From the NCBI GenBank assembly GCA_022827225.1, contig JAJDTJ010000136.1:1-64000 (forward strand): 64,000 nt of DNA, given 5' to 3'. Numbering within the stretch: the stretch's first letter is position 1; each line of letters opens with the position of its first letter. This document shows, in pieces, positions 16,549 to 25,508 of the stretch. This stretch comes from Candidatus Poribacteria bacterium (GTDB taxonomy: Bacteria > Poribacteria > WGA-4E > WGA-3G). A program made the translations under genes and the position numbers. The notes beneath the pieces were generated by a model. That model ran no database searches. It saw only the letters and a list, made by a program, of their open reading frames with translations, and was not told the origin of the DNA.

Positions 16549-17946
16549 ATGTGGCATATCGCAAAACGTGAACTCTATGATAACCTGAACAGCCTCCGAT
16601 TCGCGCTGGCAACATTCCTGCTCCTGGGTTTGATGTTGACCAATGCCGTTGTGCATCTCCGCGAGCACCCAGAGCGAGTTCAGATGTATAGCGAGAAGGT
16701 CGCTGCGCATCAAAACCGTTTAAAATCTCATGCCAACGCAAGTTTCTATGAACTTGCGCAAAAGGGGCCTGGCACGCTTCACAAAAAACCATCCGCCCTC
16801 CACTTCTGTACAGGGCGCGGTGCAGCATTTTTGTCAGTACATGTAAGCAGCATTCAGAGTTGGAGTTGGGATGAGCGGGGTTTAGAGGGATTATGGTCAC
16901 TGTGGTATCCATCAGCCACCCCCAATCGGAACAACGTTGACCCAGATGTTACCAAAGTGGACTGGGGTTTTATCATCGGTTACGTCTTAAGTCTTCTCGC
17001 CCTCCTATTCACCTTCGATTCAATCTCCAGTGAACGTGAACATGGTACATTGCGATTAATGTTAGCGAATGCAATTCCGCGGCACACTGTACTGATTGGC
17101 AAATTTTTAGGGGCATTGATAAGCATTAGTATTCCATTTACACTTGCGGTATTGGTGAACCTCTTGGTGATCGCTACGTCAAGTGATGTTTATCTTGGTG
17201 CAGATGCGTGGGGACGTTTAGGCATCATCTACTTTATCGCGCTCCTTTACACCTGCCTTTTTCTGGCATTAGGTTTACTGGTGTCGGCACGTGTGCAACG
17301 GAGCGCAGTCAGTCTTGTGATACTTCTGTTGGTTTGGGTCACGCTTGTTGTTTTTATGCCGGGCACACTCGCTTCAATCGCGGGGCGCTCTTTACCGCTT
17401 AAGTGGGAACGCGGTTCGCAACGTTTCTTTGAACGTAGGGCAGAATTCGACGCTCGTTGGCATGAGGCACATGGGGATCGAAGAAAACAATTACAATTGT
17501 CAGGCGAGTATGTTACCAAAGACGCAGAACAGCGGGAACACGCGCACGAAGCACACTTAAAACGGCGGATTTCTCAGGTGAAGCGGGCGCGCGCCATCAC
17601 CCGTTTTTCGCCTGTCACAATTATGGAGCATCTCCTTGAGTCGTTCGCCGGAACCGGTTTTGAGCGGCATCTACAATTCTTAGAGAATGTTCAATCTTAC
17701 GCTCGACAATTCCGCGAATTCATTGTTGACACCGATAGCGCGGATCCAGAGAGTCTTCATATCTTTGGTATTCGCGAAGGTGTGTCACAGAAATCCGTCA
17801 ATCCAGAAGCCGTTCCCAGATTTGAAGACACACTCAACTTTCGACGTGATTTCAACGCTGCAGCAGTAGATTTGTTGTTGCTAACGCTATTTTTTGTTGG
17901 TTTTTTCTCCGGAGCGTATCTGGCGTTTGTACGCGTTGAAATTTAG
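16549..17946 (+). CDS. ABC-2-type transporter permease, paralogue of the preceding gene
   Basis: A 465-residue membrane protein with the same layout as the 14872 gene. It has an N-terminal helix (about 15-38, starting WHIAKRELYDNLNSLRFALA), an outside segment and a helical bundle (about 140-290, with ALLFTFDSISSEREHGTLRL and LANAIPRHTVLIGKF). An extracytoplasmic domain (about 295-435) and a terminal helix (about 440-460) complete it. Its 5' region contains neither the TIR element nor a clear ribosome-binding site. It presumably pairs with the upstream permease; no ATPase gene is nearby. Confidence 0.8.
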   Translation: MWHIAKRELYDNLNSLRFALATFLLLGLMLTNAVVHLREHPERVQMYSEKVAAHQNRLKSHANASFYELAQKGPGTLHKKPSALHFCTGRGAAFLSVHVSSIQSWSWDERGLEGLWSLWYPSATPNRNNVDPDVTKVDWGFIIGYVLSLLALLFTFDSISSEREHGTLRLMLANAIPRHTVLIGKFLGALISISIPFTLAVLVNLLVIATSSDVYLGADAWGRLGIIYFIALLYTCLFLALGLLVSARVQRSAVSLVILLLVWVTLVVFMPGTLASIAGRSLPLKWERGSQRFFERRAEFDARWHEAHGDRRKQLQLSGEYVTKDAEQREHAHEAHLKRRISQVKRARAITRFSPVTIMEHLLESFAGTGFERHLQFLENVQSYARQFREFIVDTDSADPESLHIFGIREGVSQKSVNPEAVPRFEDTLNFRRDFNAAAVDLLLLTLFFVGFFSGAYLAFVRVEI

Positions 17947-18105
17947 CGTGTAACTTTCAAGTTTCCTATTTGCAAAGAGCCGGACGTTCCCAGCGTTCTT
18001 TTTTGGATACTGCCCGCCAGAAGCATTTGGACTGACCTTTTGCCGTTCCATCCATCCATCATCCGAACTTATAGCAAAATCTACATAAGGCGATATCCAT
18101 GCTTT

Positions 18106-18268
18106 GTTCATGACAGGGTTATTCAATTCTCAATTTGGATATTGGTTTTGCTTTACATAAGTAAACATTCTTAGGAAGAATCGCGAGCACAGCTCGCTCC
18201 TACCAGGGAATCATATTTACATAAATAAAGTGAGTATGTAAAATTGAATGGCCCTGTTGTTCGTGAAC
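18106..18268. repeat. Palindromic MITE-like element of a second type
   Basis: About 163 bp bounded by GTTCATGACAGGGTTATTC and the imperfect complement GAATGGCCCTGTTGTTCG followed by TGAAC. Inside lie TTTACATAAGTAAAC and GTATGTAAA, and a small GCGAGC/GCTCGC hairpin ending GCTCCTACCA that recurs near position 280. No coding potential is seen. It occupies most of the 419-nt gap between the permeases and the glycosidase-like genes. Confidence 0.5.
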
Positions 18269-18271
18269 GGT

Positions 18272-18300
18272 TTGATTGTATTTTTTTCAATCGGTATGAT
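18272..18300 (+). promoter_or_regulatory. Sigma-70-type promoter for the glycosidase-like pair
   Basis: TTGATT (18272-18277), a 17-nt spacer and TATGAT (18295-18300), with an overlapping second -10 candidate TATAAT at 18300-18305. The first ATG is 66 nt downstream. Confidence 0.55.
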
Positions 18301-18365
18301 ATAATATATACCGCTTCGTCTTAGGACAACCTTCACGATACACCGCTTACATTGGGAGCAATTTT

Positions 18366-19820
18366 ATGAACCGCCTGTGGGTACCACACAAATTTGTGTT
18401 GATTCTCCTTATATTCACAGTCTTGTGTTTAACAGCACAGGAAACCAAAGCCGAAAGGGATACAGAGATGGAAAAAAACCGGATCCAGATTTATACAGAA
18501 AACCCACGTTACTGGCAGTATAAAGGCGAACCGATCCTGCTCATCGGCGGTTCCGTCGAGGACAACCTATTCCAGATTCCGAACCTCAAAGAACATCTTG
18601 AGTTGTTAAACGCCGTCGGTGGCAACTATGTACGGTCTACGATGAGTTGGGTCGATGAAGGCGATGTGCCACCCTTCAAAAAAGTCGGCGATCTATATGA
18701 TTTGAATCAGTGGAACGACGAATTTTGGAACCGTTTTCGGAACTTCATCACGTGGACTCACGAGATGGATATTATCGTTCAGATTGAAGTGTGGGCAACC
18801 TTCAACTATTATCGAGAACCTTGGGCTGCTAACCCTTTCAATCCAAAAAATAACAGCAATTACACCGCAGAAGAGACAGGATTACCGACTGTCGTCAAAA
18901 GCCATCCGGTAGCAACTGAGAACAACTTTTTTTGGTCTGTACCGAAAGAGCGCAATCAGGAAATCGTCTTGAAATATCAGGAAAAGTTTGCCGATAAACT
19001 CCTCGCTGAGACGTTGCAGTATGGACATATCCTCTACTGCATGGACAACGAGACTGCCGTCACGCCTGCATGGGGTGAATATTGGGCGACGTATATCCAG
19101 AAACAGGCAGCTGTCGCTGGACGCACCGTTGAAACGACGGAGATGTGGGACCCGTGGGATTTATCACACAAGAAGCATAAAGCGACGTTTGACCACCCCG
19201 AAACCTACTCGTTCTGTGATATATCACAGAATAACCATCAGAAAGGGCAGCGGCATTGGGATAACGCTCAGAAAATTCGAGCAAAAATTTCGCCGATCCG
19301 TCCTATCAATAATATTAAGATTTACGGTGCTGATACAGGAAAATATGGGAGGACGCGAGATGGGTTAGAGCGGTTTTGGCGAAACATTTTCGGCGGATTC
19401 GCATCGGCACGGTTCCACCGTCCAGATAGTGGAGTTGGTTTGAGCAAAATAGCACAAGCACACCTTAAGAGTATGCGAATGCTCACAGACAGTATGGATA
19501 TTTTTACATGCGAACCCCATAACGATCTGCTTTCCAAGAGGGCAGAAAACGAAGCGTATACCTTCGCGAATCCGGGACAGGAATACGCTGTCTACTTCCC
19601 AAACGGTGGCTCGGTCGATCTCAACCTGAGTACAGGTGAAAAGACAGAAATCAAAAAGGTAACAGTCAGATGGCTAAATATCGCTGAAAGCGAATGGATA
19701 CAGGAAAAGGAAATTACGTTCAACGACAGCATAGCACTCTCTGCGCCGACCGCAAACCATTGGATAGTACTCTCTGCGCCGACCGAAGACCATTGGGCAG
19801 TCTTAGTTCAAGTCAAATGA
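18366..19820 (+). CDS. Exported TIM-barrel glycoside-hydrolase-like protein (tandem paralogue 1)
   Basis: A 484-residue protein with an N-terminal signal or anchor segment (about 8-25). The rest resembles the clan-A TIM-barrel glycosidase families with collagen-binding-like C-terminal beta domains (DUF4038/DUF6298 type). It begins ENPRYWQYKGEPILLIGGS, then NYVRSTMSW, then LYCMDNETAVTPAWGEYW, where the acidic residues after strand 4 are likely catalytic; the C-terminal part is beta-rich. The precise substrate is not deducible. The C-terminus carries a duplicated 11-residue block (LSAPTANHWIV, LSAPTEDHWAV). The gene downstream is a close paralogue, 28 nt away, so both form one transcription unit. 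Confidence 0.65.
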   Translation: MNRLWVPHKFVLILLIFTVLCLTAQETKAERDTEMEKNRIQIYTENPRYWQYKGEPILLIGGSVEDNLFQIPNLKEHLELLNAVGGNYVRSTMSWVDEGDVPPFKKVGDLYDLNQWNDEFWNRFRNFITWTHEMDIIVQIEVWATFNYYREPWAANPFNPKNNSNYTAEETGLPTVVKSHPVATENNFFWSVPKERNQEIVLKYQEKFADKLLAETLQYGHILYCMDNETAVTPAWGEYWATYIQKQAAVAGRTVETTEMWDPWDLSHKKHKATFDHPETYSFCDISQNNHQKGQRHWDNAQKIRAKISPIRPINNIKIYGADTGKYGRTRDGLERFWRNIFGGFASARFHRPDSGVGLSKIAQAHLKSMRMLTDSMDIFTCEPHNDLLSKRAENEAYTFANPGQEYAVYFPNGGSVDLNLSTGEKTEIKKVTVRWLNIAESEWIQEKEITFNDSIALSAPTANHWIVLSAPTEDHWAVLVQVK

Positions 19821-19848
19821 GATGTATTCATATTCAAGAGGGAATCTT

Positions 19849-21318
19849 ATGAAAAGCCTGTGGCGAGCACGCTTAGTTATCAACAAATTTGTGTTGCCTC
19901 TACTTATATTCGTGTTCGTTTGTTTAATAGTAGCATGGGAGACCAAAACCGAGAAGGATACAGAGATGGAAAAAAACCGGATCCAGATTTACCAAGAAAA
20001 TCCGCGTTACTGGCAGTATAAAGGTGAACCCGTTCTGCTCATCGGCGGTTCTGTTGATGACAATCTGTTTCAGATACCGAATCTCAAAGAGCATCTTGAA
20101 CTGCTGAAGTCTGTCGGTGGAAACTATGTTAGGTCTACGATGGGATGGACAGAGGCAGTCGATGTGCCTCCGTTCAAAAAGATCGGTGATCTGTATGACT
20201 TAAATCAGTGGAGCGATGAATTCTGGATGCGTTTTCGTAACTTCATCCAATGGACGCACGAGAGGGATATTATCGTCCAGATTGAAGTGTGGGCAACTTT
20301 CAACTATTATAGAGATTATTGGGATGTCAATCCATTCAATTCAAAAAATAACAGCAATTATTCCGCGGAAGAGACAGGCTTACCCACTGTCGTCAATAGC
20401 CACCCAAGTGCAGCGAAAAATAACTTTTTCTGGTCTGTGCCGAAAAAGAACAATCAGGAAATAGTCCTAAAATATCAACAAAGATATGTGGATAAACTTC
20501 TTGACGAGACGCTTCCTTATGGACACGTACTCTATTGTATGGACAACGAGACCGCAGTTACGCCCGCATGGGGTGAATACTGGTCAAATTACATCAAGAA
20601 TCGAGCAGCCGAGGTTGGACGTGGCGTTGAAACGACTGAGATGTGGAATCCGTGGGAAATACACCATAGTCAACATAGAAATACAAAAGATCATCCAGAA
20701 ACCTACTCATTCTGTGATATATCACAGAATAATACTCAGAAGCGTCAGACGCATTGGGATAATGCACAGAGATATCGGGCAGAACTTTCACCGATCCGTC
20801 CTATCAATAATGTTAAGATTTACGGCGCTGATACCGGGAAATACGGTAAAACACAAGATGGATTAGCGCGATTCTGGCGAAACATCTTCGGTGGATTGGC
20901 ATCAGCACGGTTCCACCGTCCGCCGAACGGACTCGGTTTAAGCAAAACAGCGCAAGCGAGTCTCAAGAGTATGCGAATGCTCACAGCCAAAGTGGATGTG
21001 TTTAAGTGTGAGCCGCATAATGACCTACTTTCCAAGAGAGCAGAAAACGAAGCGTATACCTTCGCGAATCCGGGACAGGAGTACGCTGTCTACTTCCCAA
21101 ACGGTGGCTCGGTCGATCTCAACCTGAGTAAAGGTGAAAAGACAGATAGCAAAAAGGTAACAGTCAGATGGCTAAATATCGCTAAAAGCGAATGGATACA
21201 GGAAAAGGAAATTCTCTTCAGCGACAGCATAGCACTCTCTGCGCCGACCGCAGACCATTGGATAGTACTCTCTGCGCCGACCGAAGACCATTGGGCAGTT
21301 TTGATTCAACACAAGTAA
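19849..21318 (+). CDS. Exported TIM-barrel glycoside-hydrolase-like protein (tandem paralogue 2)
   Basis: The start at 19849 is chosen because AAGAGGGA precedes it; an earlier in-frame ATG at 19822 has none. The product is 489 residues with an N-terminal membrane/signal segment (about 10-30). It has the same domain layout as paralogue 1, with the LYCMDNETAVTPAWGEYW active-site region intact and the same duplicated C-terminal LSAPT block. The middle of the two genes differs at many synonymous sites. The last 265 nt (21038-21304 against 19541-19806) are nearly identical, pointing to recent gene conversion of the 3' ends. Confidence 0.65.
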   Translation: MKSLWRARLVINKFVLPLLIFVFVCLIVAWETKTEKDTEMEKNRIQIYQENPRYWQYKGEPVLLIGGSVDDNLFQIPNLKEHLELLKSVGGNYVRSTMGWTEAVDVPPFKKIGDLYDLNQWSDEFWMRFRNFIQWTHERDIIVQIEVWATFNYYRDYWDVNPFNSKNNSNYSAEETGLPTVVNSHPSAAKNNFFWSVPKKNNQEIVLKYQQRYVDKLLDETLPYGHVLYCMDNETAVTPAWGEYWSNYIKNRAAEVGRGVETTEMWNPWEIHHSQHRNTKDHPETYSFCDISQNNTQKRQTHWDNAQRYRAELSPIRPINNVKIYGADTGKYGKTQDGLARFWRNIFGGLASARFHRPPNGLGLSKTAQASLKSMRMLTAKVDVFKCEPHNDLLSKRAENEAYTFANPGQEYAVYFPNGGSVDLNLSKGEKTDSKKVTVRWLNIAKSEWIQEKEILFSDSIALSAPTADHWIVLSAPTEDHWAVLIQHK

Positions 21319-21371
21319 AATCGCACCTATAGCCGTTTATAATTTAAATAAGAAACCGTTTACCACTGTCT

Positions 21372-21857
21372 CTACAGTTCATGAATTGTTGCTTCAAGTG
21401 TCGCGATATCTACAACGGCAACCGTTGCTTTTCCTGTTGTCCATCCGCCTGTTTCACCCGGATTGAGCAATAGAGATTCCCCCTTTTGGATGTCTATCTG
21501 ATGGGTGTGGCCGTAGACGACGATGTCGTAATCGCCGCTTTTGGAGATGGGGATGGCGAGTTCGGGATAGTGCATCACGGCGATGTTCTTGTCACCGAGC
21601 GACACGCTTGCGAGGTTCGGGTGTACCTCACCGCCGATGGTTTCAAATCGTTTTGCAACGACGACGCGTTCACCGTCATTATTACCGAATACACCGACAA
21701 CGCGGCAGTTTAAGTCCCCTAATGGGTCAATGGCAAACGGTGCGATAAAATCGCCTGCATGGACGACGAGATCGACACCGATTTCATTGAAAAGTGCGAC
21801 AGCGCGTTTGACATTCGGGATGTTGTCGTGGCTGTCAGACATAACACCAAGTTTCAT
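21372..21857 (-). CDS. YfcE/MJ0936-type phosphodiesterase (metallophosphoesterase)
   Basis: A 161-residue calcineurin-like phosphoesterase with all metal ligands in order: SDSH (D8, H10 near the start), HAGD, FGNND, then HYPE and the C-terminal YGHTHQ. The size is normal for the small YfcE/MJ0936 family, which hydrolyses phosphodiesters such as bis-pNPP in vitro; the natural substrate is unclear. It is a cytoplasmic monocistronic gene facing the glycosidase pair, with convergent ends 53 nt apart. Confidence 0.9.
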   Translation of the reverse strand: MKLGVMSDSHDNIPNVKRAVALFNEIGVDLVVHAGDFIAPFAIDPLGDLNCRVVGVFGNNDGERVVVAKRFETIGGEVHPNLASVSLGDKNIAVMHYPELAIPISKSGDYDIVVYGHTHQIDIQKGESLLLNPGETGGWTTGKATVAVVDIATLEATIHEL

Positions 21858-22054
21858 TTTTTTTATTTTCCTTGCGGTTAAATAACGTGCGTTTGAATTA
21901 GCAAGTACGTTTCTTAAATCCGCCCTCCACTACGTTACGGGCTACGGTTTTGATGTTATATCGTGCAAATTTTATCGTAACTGTGGACTCACCAAAACCG
22001 GTTTTTAATGTAAGCCGGAGCGCAGAGCGCAAATCCAATAATTAGAAAATTTGT

Positions 22055-23335
22055 TTAGGCACCTATCGAGATAGGTACTCTGTGGATGACATTTCCGAGA
22101 TAGCCTTTGGGGTTCCACGGTTGTGTGAAGGGCTGCGCGGCAGCTGTACTGTCATACGCGCGTGCCCATATTTCATAATAGCCTCTGTTTGCAAATGTGA
22201 GTTCGGTTTCCCAATGGGACCAAGCGTATCTGTTTGATGGTTGAATCAACTGGGTTTCTTGCCACTGCAGACCGAAGTCTGTAGAGACAAGGACCTTATC
22301 AATTTGATTTTCGCCTGCCCATGCGTGTCCTTGAACCTTTATAGGCGTGCCAGTACTGGATTCCAGAGACGATTGGGGTTGCGTAATCAAGGATTTAACC
22401 TGCCATGCAGTCGCGATACGCATATCCTCAACAGGTGGTGTATCTCCTGGTGCTATCGGATAAGCTGGGATGCGATAGGAATAGCCGCTCATCTTTTCGG
22501 AGTCGTGGACCGTATCCCGCACCCAGATACGATTAAGCCACTTTTGCATTGCACTCCCGATCCATCCGGGGACAATCAATCTTGCGGGGAATCCGTGGGC
22601 GGCTGGTAACACTTCTCCGTTCATCTTCAAAGCGATGAGCGTGTGTTCATCGATCGCTTTCTCAATCGGGATGCCTCGTGAAAAAGGTTCGCTGCCGTCG
22701 TTGGGTAGATCTTCGCTGTAGTTTCCGGTATAGACAGCACTCGGCTTCACACCCGCGGCTTGCAAGACATCGCGCAAACGTACGCCGGTCCATTCACTAC
22801 AAGCGACCGCACCGCGTTGCCACGGGGTCCCGCTAACCTCCGGCTGAAACAGACTTCTTCCGTTACCTGCACATTCCAACACGACTTCCATAGTGACTTG
22901 TGGGAAACGTGCCAAATCGTCCATTGAGAGTGCGAGTTCTTTATGGACTTCACCGTCTATGACCAATTTCCATCCGCGGAGATCTTTATTCACGGCTCGT
23001 TCTGGGATGCCGCTGTTGTTGCGAACAAAATGTCGTTCCGTGGGGGTTACATTATCGTTGAGGAGATGCGGCGCAAACTCACCGTTAAAAGGGATTTCCG
23101 AGTGAACGAGCATGTCGGGTTTCGGGAGTCCGGCTGCTTGTGGGTCTTCCAAAACAATAGGCGCGAGCCCCCTGTCTATCAGACCTCGATCAACGGCTTC
23201 ACAGCCTGCGCCAAACATACCCAAACTCGCGAGCAGTGCCGTTTTGCTTACCTTGGCAAGAAAGTCGCGTCTTGTTACGTCAGGAATAGTTCCAAACTGA
23301 TCTGTAAAACTGGATCTTTGCTCTATTTTTTCCAT
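22055..23335 (-). CDS. TAT-exported sulfite-oxidase-type molybdoenzyme
   Basis: A 426-residue periplasmic oxidoreductase. A twin-arginine signal (RRDFLAK, residues 22-28) is followed by a hydrophobic stretch. The molybdopterin-binding domain includes ECAGNGR (near residue 155), whose Cys is the molybdenum ligand in sulfite oxidases, and WTGVRLRDVL. The last 120 residues fit the dimerisation domain of this family (VEDMRIATAWQVKSLI onward). A Rieske protein gene lies just upstream in the same direction (111 nt) and could be an electron-transfer partner or simply a co-transcribed oxygenase. The substrate, sulfite or a related compound, is inferred. Confidence 0.85.
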   Translation of the reverse strand: MEKIEQRSSFTDQFGTIPDVTRRDFLAKVSKTALLASLGMFGAGCEAVDRGLIDRGLAPIVLEDPQAAGLPKPDMLVHSEIPFNGEFAPHLLNDNVTPTERHFVRNNSGIPERAVNKDLRGWKLVIDGEVHKELALSMDDLARFPQVTMEVVLECAGNGRSLFQPEVSGTPWQRGAVACSEWTGVRLRDVLQAAGVKPSAVYTGNYSEDLPNDGSEPFSRGIPIEKAIDEHTLIALKMNGEVLPAAHGFPARLIVPGWIGSAMQKWLNRIWVRDTVHDSEKMSGYSYRIPAYPIAPGDTPPVEDMRIATAWQVKSLITQPQSSLESSTGTPIKVQGHAWAGENQIDKVLVSTDFGLQWQETQLIQPSNRYAWSHWETELTFANRGYYEIWARAYDSTAAAQPFTQPWNPKGYLGNVIHRVPISIGA

Positions 23336-23419
23336 GATTGGGGTTCTAAGAAAAAAAGAGACGGGCTTTCTTCCTACCGCGCTACCGCGAAAGTAGTGGG
23401 GATCCAGCCCGAAAGGTAG

Positions 23420-23438
23420 GGGCGAGGTTACCTCGCCC
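23420..23438. repeat. 19-nt perfect palindrome
   Basis: GGGCGAGGTTACCTCGCCC, flanked by GTAG on the left and CTC TAC on the right. It lies between two same-strand genes. The same palindrome or close variants occur at 37513 and 25440 and inside the TIR element copies, so it belongs to a family of dispersed hairpins. Confidence 0.7.
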
Positions 23439-23445
23439 TCTACAG

Positions 23446-25287
23446 TTAATCATCGTCGCGTTCGCTCAGCAACTCACCGCGTGCGAGGCGTTCTGCGTTC
23501 TCGGTGGACCACAGAATGTTCTTCATCAGTTTCTGTGCCGTGATGTAACGCGTCGCTGCCAAGAGATGCATCCGTTGTTCTTCAAAGTCGTCCGTCAGAT
23601 CATAATGCCGGAAGGCGACTTCAAGGACTTGGAACATGTGGAGTTCTGCATCTTCACGGAGCAGGATGTGGGCAAGTGTTCGTTTCAATGCCTCAACATC
23701 GTGTCCCTCTTCGAGATACTGGTTCACCAGAATTTCTGCCTCGTAGACTTTTTGGAAGTCAGCGAACTCTTGGAGTCGATCTAACATTTTGTCAGGAGAG
23801 GCGTAAGTTTCATCGAGGCGTTGACCGGGCCTCGGAATACGGGCGGCGGGCATGTTCAACCAGCGCAGGTATGCCAAGTAGACGACACCGTGGAAAATGC
23901 CGCGCAGGAGGTTGGCGCTCGGTGCATACTGGAAAGCGTGATACAAGGCGTGGGCATACGAGTAGATGTTGGCGACATCGTGCCAGTCGCCTTCGTTTTT
24001 CAGATGGAACCGTGCAGTGCGAACCGCTGAGGCATAAGTCATGGCGCGACAGATGTCGGTTGGATTGACACCGGCGCGAAGTTTCGCTTCAACCTCCGCA
24101 ACAGTGGGTTCAAACTCGTCTGCAAGCAGCGTTTGTGCAAACGCAGAAATATCGAGTTCTGCCTCGTTTGTTTGGTTGTCTTTCCATATACTATCGAGTC
24201 TCTTAAAGACGGGTTGTAAGACAGGTACAGCGTCAGCCCATCTGGAGGTCTCCTCATGCCGTGTTCTACCGACGAGATCGACGACGATAGGACGCAAAAT
24301 TTCGTGTGAGCCTTCCCAGTCGACGTAATCGAGTGCCTCAAACATTTTATTTGCAAAATCGAGGGCGTGTCCGTCGCCGGTGAAGTAGTAATCGGTTGCT
24401 GCTGTGTATACGAAGTCTGCGAGGACAGATTTATCGTAGCCTCGGTCATTCAGCGTTAGCAAGATGCGTTCGGCTGCACCGCCGTGGCGTTTATCGATAA
24501 AATAACGAAACCATCGCATTAGCGTTTCGAGGTCGTGTTCCTCGTTCACTCGCGGGAAGGGGGCGCGGTAAGGACGTGCACTTCCGCTTGTTCTACGGCT
24601 AATCTGGCTTAATCCGTGTACGAGAAACAGGTTATGGTCATCTGGATCAACGTCATCCCACAGGTTCGCTGCGAGTGTGAGGATCGCGACACCTGACGAC
24701 CAGCCGTCACTACTTTTGTGTGCGCCGTAGTGGAGTCCTTGTTGAATAATCTCTGCTGGGGTCGCGCCTGCATCCCTAAGTGCTGTGACGGCTTTGGCGA
24801 TAAAGAAGGTACTGCGGTCTTTGAGTCCACGCTCAAGTGCACGCTTACCGTTTGCGATGACACGCTGTTTCGCTGCCTCGCGTTCGCCTTTCGCTAACCC
24901 GACGTACAAATAACCGTCCTCCCGGGCTTCAACAGGAAACGCTTTCAGGTCATCGCCGGATGCCAAGAAACATGCACCAGATTTCAGATCAAATTCCCAG
25001 TGGTGCCAATGGCAGATGAGCACCCCGTCACGGACACTCCCCTTTGACATCGGGTACCCCATGTGTGGGCAACGGTTATCAACAGCGTAAAATTTATCGC
25101 CTGTTTTGAAAACAGCGAGATGGGTGCCGTTGACATGGAAGGGTTTGCCTTCGAGTTCCTCAAAATCCTCAGCCGGGCAGAGTTGGTGGTATACAAGTTC
25201 GGTTTGGTCTATTTCTATTGGCGGGATGGGTTCGACATTGATGGAGCCGATACCGGTTTCCTCAAGAGCAGTCGTTGGTGTTTGCAC
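23446..25287 (-). CDS. Rieske [2Fe-2S] protein with large helical C-terminal domain
   Basis: A 613-residue protein. Residues about 28-130 form a Rieske ferredoxin domain with both cluster-binding boxes (CPHMGYPM and CHWHHWEF), a normal N-terminal module. Residues 150-613 are a helix-rich domain with several conserved-looking His (HYGAHKSSDGW, HALYHAFQYAP, GIFHGVVYLAYLRW) that I cannot assign with confidence; a questin-oxidase-like or other non-haem oxygenase role is conceivable. No signal peptide is seen. It is the first gene of a pair with the sulfite-oxidase-like enzyme. Confidence 0.7.
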   Translation of the reverse strand: MQTPTTALEETGIGSINVEPIPPIEIDQTELVYHQLCPAEDFEELEGKPFHVNGTHLAVFKTGDKFYAVDNRCPHMGYPMSKGSVRDGVLICHWHHWEFDLKSGACFLASGDDLKAFPVEAREDGYLYVGLAKGEREAAKQRVIANGKRALERGLKDRSTFFIAKAVTALRDAGATPAEIIQQGLHYGAHKSSDGWSSGVAILTLAANLWDDVDPDDHNLFLVHGLSQISRRTSGSARPYRAPFPRVNEEHDLETLMRWFRYFIDKRHGGAAERILLTLNDRGYDKSVLADFVYTAATDYYFTGDGHALDFANKMFEALDYVDWEGSHEILRPIVVDLVGRTRHEETSRWADAVPVLQPVFKRLDSIWKDNQTNEAELDISAFAQTLLADEFEPTVAEVEAKLRAGVNPTDICRAMTYASAVRTARFHLKNEGDWHDVANIYSYAHALYHAFQYAPSANLLRGIFHGVVYLAYLRWLNMPAARIPRPGQRLDETYASPDKMLDRLQEFADFQKVYEAEILVNQYLEEGHDVEALKRTLAHILLREDAELHMFQVLEVAFRHYDLTDDFEEQRMHLLAATRYITAQKLMKNILWSTENAERLARGELLSERDDD

Positions 25288-25359
25288 AGCCTTTCCCTCC
25301 TATTGAAGATTTTTGTTTCGCATTTTTGGGTAATAAACATTTCTCACATACTGGCTAAA

Positions 25360-25388
25360 AGTATATGCTATTTTCCAAAAAATGTAAA
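25360..25388 (-). promoter_or_regulatory. Sigma-70-type promoter for the Rieske gene
   Basis: On the minus strand, TTTACA (25388-25383), a 17-nt spacer and TATACT (25365-25360). The Rieske start is about 72 nt downstream. Confidence 0.5.
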
Positions 25389-25439
25389 GAGAAAAGAGAT
25401 TGGCATGGTTAAAGTTATTGGCTATCGGTTTTCAGAAAA

Positions 25440-25458
25440 GGGTTAGGCGCCCTAACCC
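25440..25458. repeat. 19-nt palindrome between genes
   Basis: GGGTTAGGCGCCCTAACCC, followed by CCTACGA. A relative of the GTAGGGG...CCCCTAC hairpins, located between the Rieske promoter and the DUF6807 gene end. Confidence 0.6.
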
Positions 25459-25508
25459 CTACGAAAGCGTCTATTGATGTTTAGCATTTGCTATCTATCA
25501 AACTCACG

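Noticed and set aside
17887..18126. A 79-codon minus-strand frame between the permease and the glycosidase-like pair
   Set aside because: It overlaps the permease end, has no ribosome-binding site or known domain and runs into a palindromic element; possibly a fragment of something older, but not supportable.
22943..23419. A 158-codon + strand frame overlapping the sulfite-oxidase-like gene
   Set aside because: Antisense shadow of the TAT-signal and N-terminal region of the real gene; no domain.
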